The notes under the pieces were generated by a model, which was given only the letters and a program-made list of their open reading frames with translations, made no database searches and was not told where the DNA came from. A stretch of 8,863 nucleotides of DNA from Gemmatimonadota bacterium (lineage in GTDB: Bacteria > Gemmatimonadota > Gemmatimonadetes > Longimicrobiales > RSA9). Each line of letters opens with the position of its first letter. The stretch's first letter is position 1. Below, piece by piece: positions 6,030 through 8,863 of the stretch. Where the stretch lies: the NCBI GenBank assembly GCA_019689775.1, contig JADGGV010000133.1:1-8863 (forward strand), in the 5' to 3' direction. A program made the position numbers and the translations under genes.

Positions 6030-6716
6030 ATGAGCGAAGTACGCACTTCCCGGATCGGCGCGGCGCTCGTCGCCGCGCTGGCCGCCGCGGCCTGCGGCGG
6101 CACGGCCAGGCCCGGCGGCGCGCCCGCGCCCCGCCCGGCGGCCACCTCGAACGCGGAGTTCGAGGCGATCTTCCGCGCCCGCACCGACAGCGCCCGGATG
6201 CGCTACACCGATGCGGACGTCCGCTTCATGACCGGGATGATCGGCCACCACGCGCAGGCGCTGGTCATGGCCGGGTTCGCCCCGAGCCACGGCGCGAGCC
6301 CCTCGGTGCAGACGCTCGCCGCGCGCATCATCAACGCCCAGCGCGACGAGATCGCCACGATGCAGACGTGGCTGCGGGACCGCGGGCAGCCCGTCCCCGA
6401 GGTCCACATCATGGGGTCGGAGCTGATGATCCACGGCGTCGACCACGACATGACCATGCCCGGCATGCTCACGCCGGAGCAGATGCGGCAGCTCGACGCC
6501 GCGCGGGGGGCGGAGTTCGACCGCCTCTTCCTCACGTTCATGATCCAGCACCACAACGGCGCGCTGACCATGGTGCGCGAGCTGTTCGCCACGGACGGCG
6601 CCGGCCAGGACGAGGCGGTCTTCAAGTTCGCCAACGACGTGCAGGTCGACCAGAAGACCGAGATCGCCCGGATGGAACGCATGCTGTCGGCGCTCGGCGC
6701 CGGCCACGGGCCCTGA
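6030..6716 (+). CDS. DUF305 family lipoprotein
   Basis: The 228-residue product has the two hallmark DUF305 motifs, FMTGMIGHHAQALVMA (66-81) and FLTFMIQHHNGALTMV (167-182), each with a His-His pair. Between them lies a Met/His-rich stretch (127-146, including MIHGVDHDMTMPGML). DUF305 proteins are helical, ferritin-like and usually exported. Some, such as cyanobacterial CopM, bind copper, so metal handling is plausible but unproven here. The N-terminus has one Arg pair of positive charges, a hydrophobic stretch (9-21) and Ala-Ala-Ala-Cys22, an acceptable if non-ideal lipobox, which predicts lipidation and envelope anchoring. The ATG at 6030 was chosen because the signal peptide follows directly; GAGAG (6023-6027) is only a weak ribosome binding site. 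An upstream in-frame ATG at 5973 overlaps the -10 box and would bury the signal peptide. It is 56 bp from the downstream LVIVD gene, so co-transcription is likely. Confidence 0.93.
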   Translation: MSEVRTSRIGAALVAALAAAACGGTARPGGAPAPRPAATSNAEFEAIFRARTDSARMRYTDADVRFMTGMIGHHAQALVMAGFAPSHGASPSVQTLAARIINAQRDEIATMQTWLRDRGQPVPEVHIMGSELMIHGVDHDMTMPGMLTPEQMRQLDAARGAEFDRLFLTFMIQHHNGALTMVRELFATDGAGQDEAVFKFANDVQVDQKTEIARMERMLSALGAGHGP

Positions 6717-6726
6717 TCACCCCCCA

Positions 6727-6754
6727 GGCGAGGGTGGCGCCCCCATCCTTCGCC
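6727..6754 (+). other. Stem-loop between the DUF305 and LVIVD genes
   Basis: On the transcript, 6727-6737 (GGCGAGGGTGG) can pair with 6743-6754 (CCATCCTTCGCC) using one G-U pair and one bulged U, closing a 5-nt loop. It sits 10 nt after the DUF305 stop and 6 nt before the AAGGAAG ribosome binding site (6761-6767) of the LVIVD gene. With no U-tract it is more likely an mRNA processing or stability element, or a partial attenuator, than a full terminator. Its role is inferred. Confidence 0.4.
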
Positions 6755-6772
6755 CCAACCAAGGAAGACGCC

Positions 6773-8794
6773 ATGGCCTCCGCTTCTCCACCGCTCCACG
6801 GTCTCGGGCCGGCCGCCGGCCGGCTCCGGCCCGCTTCGCTGATTCTCGCGCTCCTGGCCGCGGGCGCCTGCGCCTCCGCGGGCGGCGGCAGCCGCCCGGT
6901 CACGCCGACGCCGGACGGCACGGCCGCCAAGGGCGCGCCCAACCCCGACCCGCGCGTCGGCCTGCGCGCCGGGCTCATGGACGCCGAGGAGGCGATCTGG
7001 AACCTGCGGGTCGTCTCGAAGACGCCGCCGTCGAAGGACTTCATCGGCGTCACGAACTCCGACCTCGCGTTCACCGGCAACTACGTCATCCAGGGCAACT
7101 ACAACGGCTACCAGGTCTGGGACATCTCCGACCCGAGCCACCCGACGCTCGCCGTCGGCTACGTCTGCCCCGCCTCGCAGAGCGACGTCTCCGTCTACAA
7201 GAACTTGCTCTTCGTCTCCGGTGAGGGGCTGACCGGCCGCCTCGACTGCGGGACGCAGGGCGTGCCGGAGGCCGTCAGCAAGGACCGGCTCCGCGGGCTG
7301 CGCATCTTCGACATCAGCGACATCCACCACCCGAGGAACGTCGGCAACGTGCAGACGTGCCGCGGCTCGCACACGCACACCGTCCTCGTCGACCCGAAGG
7401 ACACGGAGAACGTCTACGTCTACATCTCCGGCTCCGCCGGCGTGCGCCCCGCGGCCGAGCTGCCGGGGTGCTCGGCCGCGCCGCCGAGCGAGGACCCCAA
7501 CTCCGCGCTCTTCCGCATCGAGGTCATCAAGGTGCCGCTCGCGCACCCGGAGCAGGCCGCGATCGTCAGCTCCCCGCGCATCTTCAACGACCTCGTCGCC
7601 CCGCCGAAGCACGGTCTCGCGCCGGAGGACCGCAAGGCGATCGAGGCGGCCCGGCAGCGCGGCGCGTTCATCGCCGACATCGAGGGCGAGCAATTCATCC
7701 TCCCCGACCGCATGACCCGGCCGATGCTCGACAGCATCGTCAAGGCGCGCGGCGGCACGGGCGCGCCCACGGCGGCCGACAGCGCCGCGCTGCGTGAGGC
7801 GATCCCGCAGATGATCGCGCGGATGCTGGGGAACCGGAACGCTGGCAACGGCCCGCGCCCCGGCCCGACGCAGTGCCACGACATCACGGTCTACCCGGCG
7901 ATCGGGCTGGCCGGCGGCGCCTGCGAGGGCTACGGCATGCTGCTCGACATCAGCGACCCGGTCAACCCGAAGCGCCTCGTCGCCGTGGCCGACTCGAACT
8001 TCTCCTACTGGCACTCGGCCACGTTCAACAACGACGGCACGAAGATCCTCTTCAGCGACGAGTGGGGCGGCGGCGGCCAGCCGAAGTGCCGCGCCACCGA
8101 CCCGAAGGAGTGGGGCGCGGATGCGATCTTCACGATCGAGAACCGGCAACTGAAGTTCCAGAGCTACTACAAGATGCCGGCGCCGCAGACGTCGCTCGAG
8201 AACTGCGTGGCCCACAACGGCTCGCTGATCCCGATCCCGGGCCGCGACGTCATGGTGCAGGCCTGGTACCAGGGCGGCATCTCGGTCTTCGACTTCACGG
8301 ATGCGGCGCACCCGCAGGAGATCGCCTTCTTCGACCGCGGCCCCTCCGACTCGACCCGCATGGGCCCGGGCGGGAGCTGGTCCGTCTACTGGTACAACGG
8401 CCTGCTGGTCAGCTCCGAGATCGCGCGCGGGCTCGACATCTTCGAGCTGGTGCCGAGCGCGTATCTGACGCAGAACGAGATCGACGCGGCGAAGACGGTC
8501 AAGCTCGACTACCTGAACACGCAGGGGCAGCCGAAGTTCGTCTGGCCGGCGACGTTCGTGCTGGCGCGCGCCTACGCCGACCAGCTCGAGCGCTCGAAGG
8601 GGCTGTCGGCCGACCGCCTCGCGGCGGTGCGCAAGGAGCTGGCGAAGGCGGAGCATGCGTCGGGTGCGGCGCGGCGCGAGGCGCTGAGCGCGCTGGCCTC
8701 GCGGCTCGACGCCGATGCGGCCGGCTCCTCGGATGCCGCCAAGGTGCGGCTGCTCGCCGGCACCGTCCGCGACCTCGCCGCCGCCACGCAGTGA
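6773..8794 (+). CDS. LVIVD-repeat beta-propeller lipoprotein with a central insertion
   Basis: The 673-residue product is the lipidated paralogue of the protein at 559-2370. The start at 6773 follows AAGGAAG (6761-6767). A hydrophobic segment (20-32) ends in Ala-Gly-Ala-Cys33, compatible with signal peptidase II; the positive charges (Arg17, Arg19) are preceded by an unusually long n-region. LVIVD-type repeats occur at about 111-124, 174-188, 387-399 and 501-514, with a degenerate one at 551-559. Besides Cys33 there are exactly eight cysteines (132, 159, 196, 233, 368, 384, 439, 478), each matching one in the paralogue. The motifs CRGSHTHT (196-203), QCHDIT (367-372), YWHSAT (412-417) and CVAHNGS (478-484) are shared. 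Residues about 275-363 hold an extra segment of about 60 residues, rich in charged and helix-forming residues, which the paralogue lacks. Residues 610-673 are a charged, Ala-rich helical tail. The role is unknown; the DUF305 neighbour suggests an envelope, possibly metal-linked, function. Confidence 0.93.
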   Translation: MASASPPLHGLGPAAGRLRPASLILALLAAGACASAGGGSRPVTPTPDGTAAKGAPNPDPRVGLRAGLMDAEEAIWNLRVVSKTPPSKDFIGVTNSDLAFTGNYVIQGNYNGYQVWDISDPSHPTLAVGYVCPASQSDVSVYKNLLFVSGEGLTGRLDCGTQGVPEAVSKDRLRGLRIFDISDIHHPRNVGNVQTCRGSHTHTVLVDPKDTENVYVYISGSAGVRPAAELPGCSAAPPSEDPNSALFRIEVIKVPLAHPEQAAIVSSPRIFNDLVAPPKHGLAPEDRKAIEAARQRGAFIADIEGEQFILPDRMTRPMLDSIVKARGGTGAPTAADSAALREAIPQMIARMLGNRNAGNGPRPGPTQCHDITVYPAIGLAGGACEGYGMLLDISDPVNPKRLVAVADSNFSYWHSATFNNDGTKILFSDEWGGGGQPKCRATDPKEWGADAIFTIENRQLKFQSYYKMPAPQTSLENCVAHNGSLIPIPGRDVMVQAWYQGGISVFDFTDAAHPQEIAFFDRGPSDSTRMGPGGSWSVYWYNGLLVSSEIARGLDIFELVPSAYLTQNEIDAAKTVKLDYLNTQGQPKFVWPATFVLARAYADQLERSKGLSADRLAAVRKELAKAEHASGAARREALSALASRLDADAAGSSDAAKVRLLAGTVRDLAAATQ

Positions 8795-8837
8795 GGCGCG
8801 CGGCGCACGGCGCCGCAACACGCAGCGAGAACCACCG

Positions 8838-8863
8838 GGCCGGCGCGAGCCCTCGCGCCGGCC
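8838..8863 (+). terminator. Strong hairpin after the LVIVD lipoprotein gene
   Basis: GGCCGGCGCGAG (8838-8849) and CTCGCGCCGGCC (8852-8863) are perfect 12-bp reverse complements around CC. In RNA the innermost pair would open to give an 11-bp stem with a 4-nt loop. It begins 43 bp after the LVIVD stop and runs to the last base of the window, so a following U-tract cannot be seen. Position and strength suit an intrinsic terminator of the DUF305-LVIVD operon. Confidence 0.65.

Noticed and set aside
4964..8794. 1276-codon open frame that would fuse sequence upstream to the LVIVD lipoprotein
   Set aside because: The first 603 codons are Arg/Pro-rich shadows of the glycosyltransferase and DUF305 genes. 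The real start is the ATG at 6773, with a ribosome binding site and a signal peptide.
6203..8821. 872-codon open frame antisense to the DUF305 and LVIVD genes
   Set aside because: Its Arg/Asp/Val-rich composition and lack of any domain identify it as the antisense shadow of GC-rich codons.

Overview
The window is very GC-rich, with a strong G/C preference at third codon positions that removes most stop codons from every frame. It holds five intact protein genes and one gene remnant. The base composition, together with exported LVIVD-repeat proteins and a DUF305 lipoprotein, suggests a high-GC free-living bacterium of the Gemmatimonadota/Acidobacteriota/Myxococcota kind. This lineage call is inference; no rRNA or marker gene is present to settle it.

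Layout. Bases 1-46 carry two copies of a 22-bp direct repeat resembling the ends of integrase-type insertion sequences, and the window starts exactly on one copy. A short remnant of a saccharopine-dehydrogenase/trans-acting enoyl-reductase-like gene follows (201-545, +). It converges on a long minus-strand gene (559-2370) for an exported LVIVD-repeat beta-propeller protein. The two stop codons sit inside one perfect hairpin (542-562). A 300-bp divergent intergenic region rich in inverted repeats (2371-2670) separates the LVIVD gene from a plus-strand cation:proton antiporter fused to a TrkA-N/RCK domain (2671-4665). Next come a GT4-type glycosyltransferase (4830-5972), a DUF305 lipoprotein (6030-6716) and a second, lipidated LVIVD-repeat protein (6773-8794). 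A strong hairpin (8838-8863) closes the window.

How the genes may work together. The DUF305 gene and the second LVIVD gene are 56 bp apart, in the same direction, behind an unusually good -10 box (TATAAT, 5968-5973), and both products carry lipoprotein signals. They look like a two-gene envelope operon. The minus-strand LVIVD gene at the other end is a clear paralogue without a lipobox. The two LVIVD proteins share all eight mature-domain cysteines and a set of His/Cys/Asp motifs. This suggests disulfide-stabilised extracytoplasmic propellers, possibly metal-binding. Some DUF305 proteins are linked to copper handling, which makes a metal-related role worth testing but does not prove it. The antiporter and the glycosyltransferase look like ordinary genes lying between the two halves. 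No phage, CRISPR, toxin-antitoxin or known defence genes were seen.
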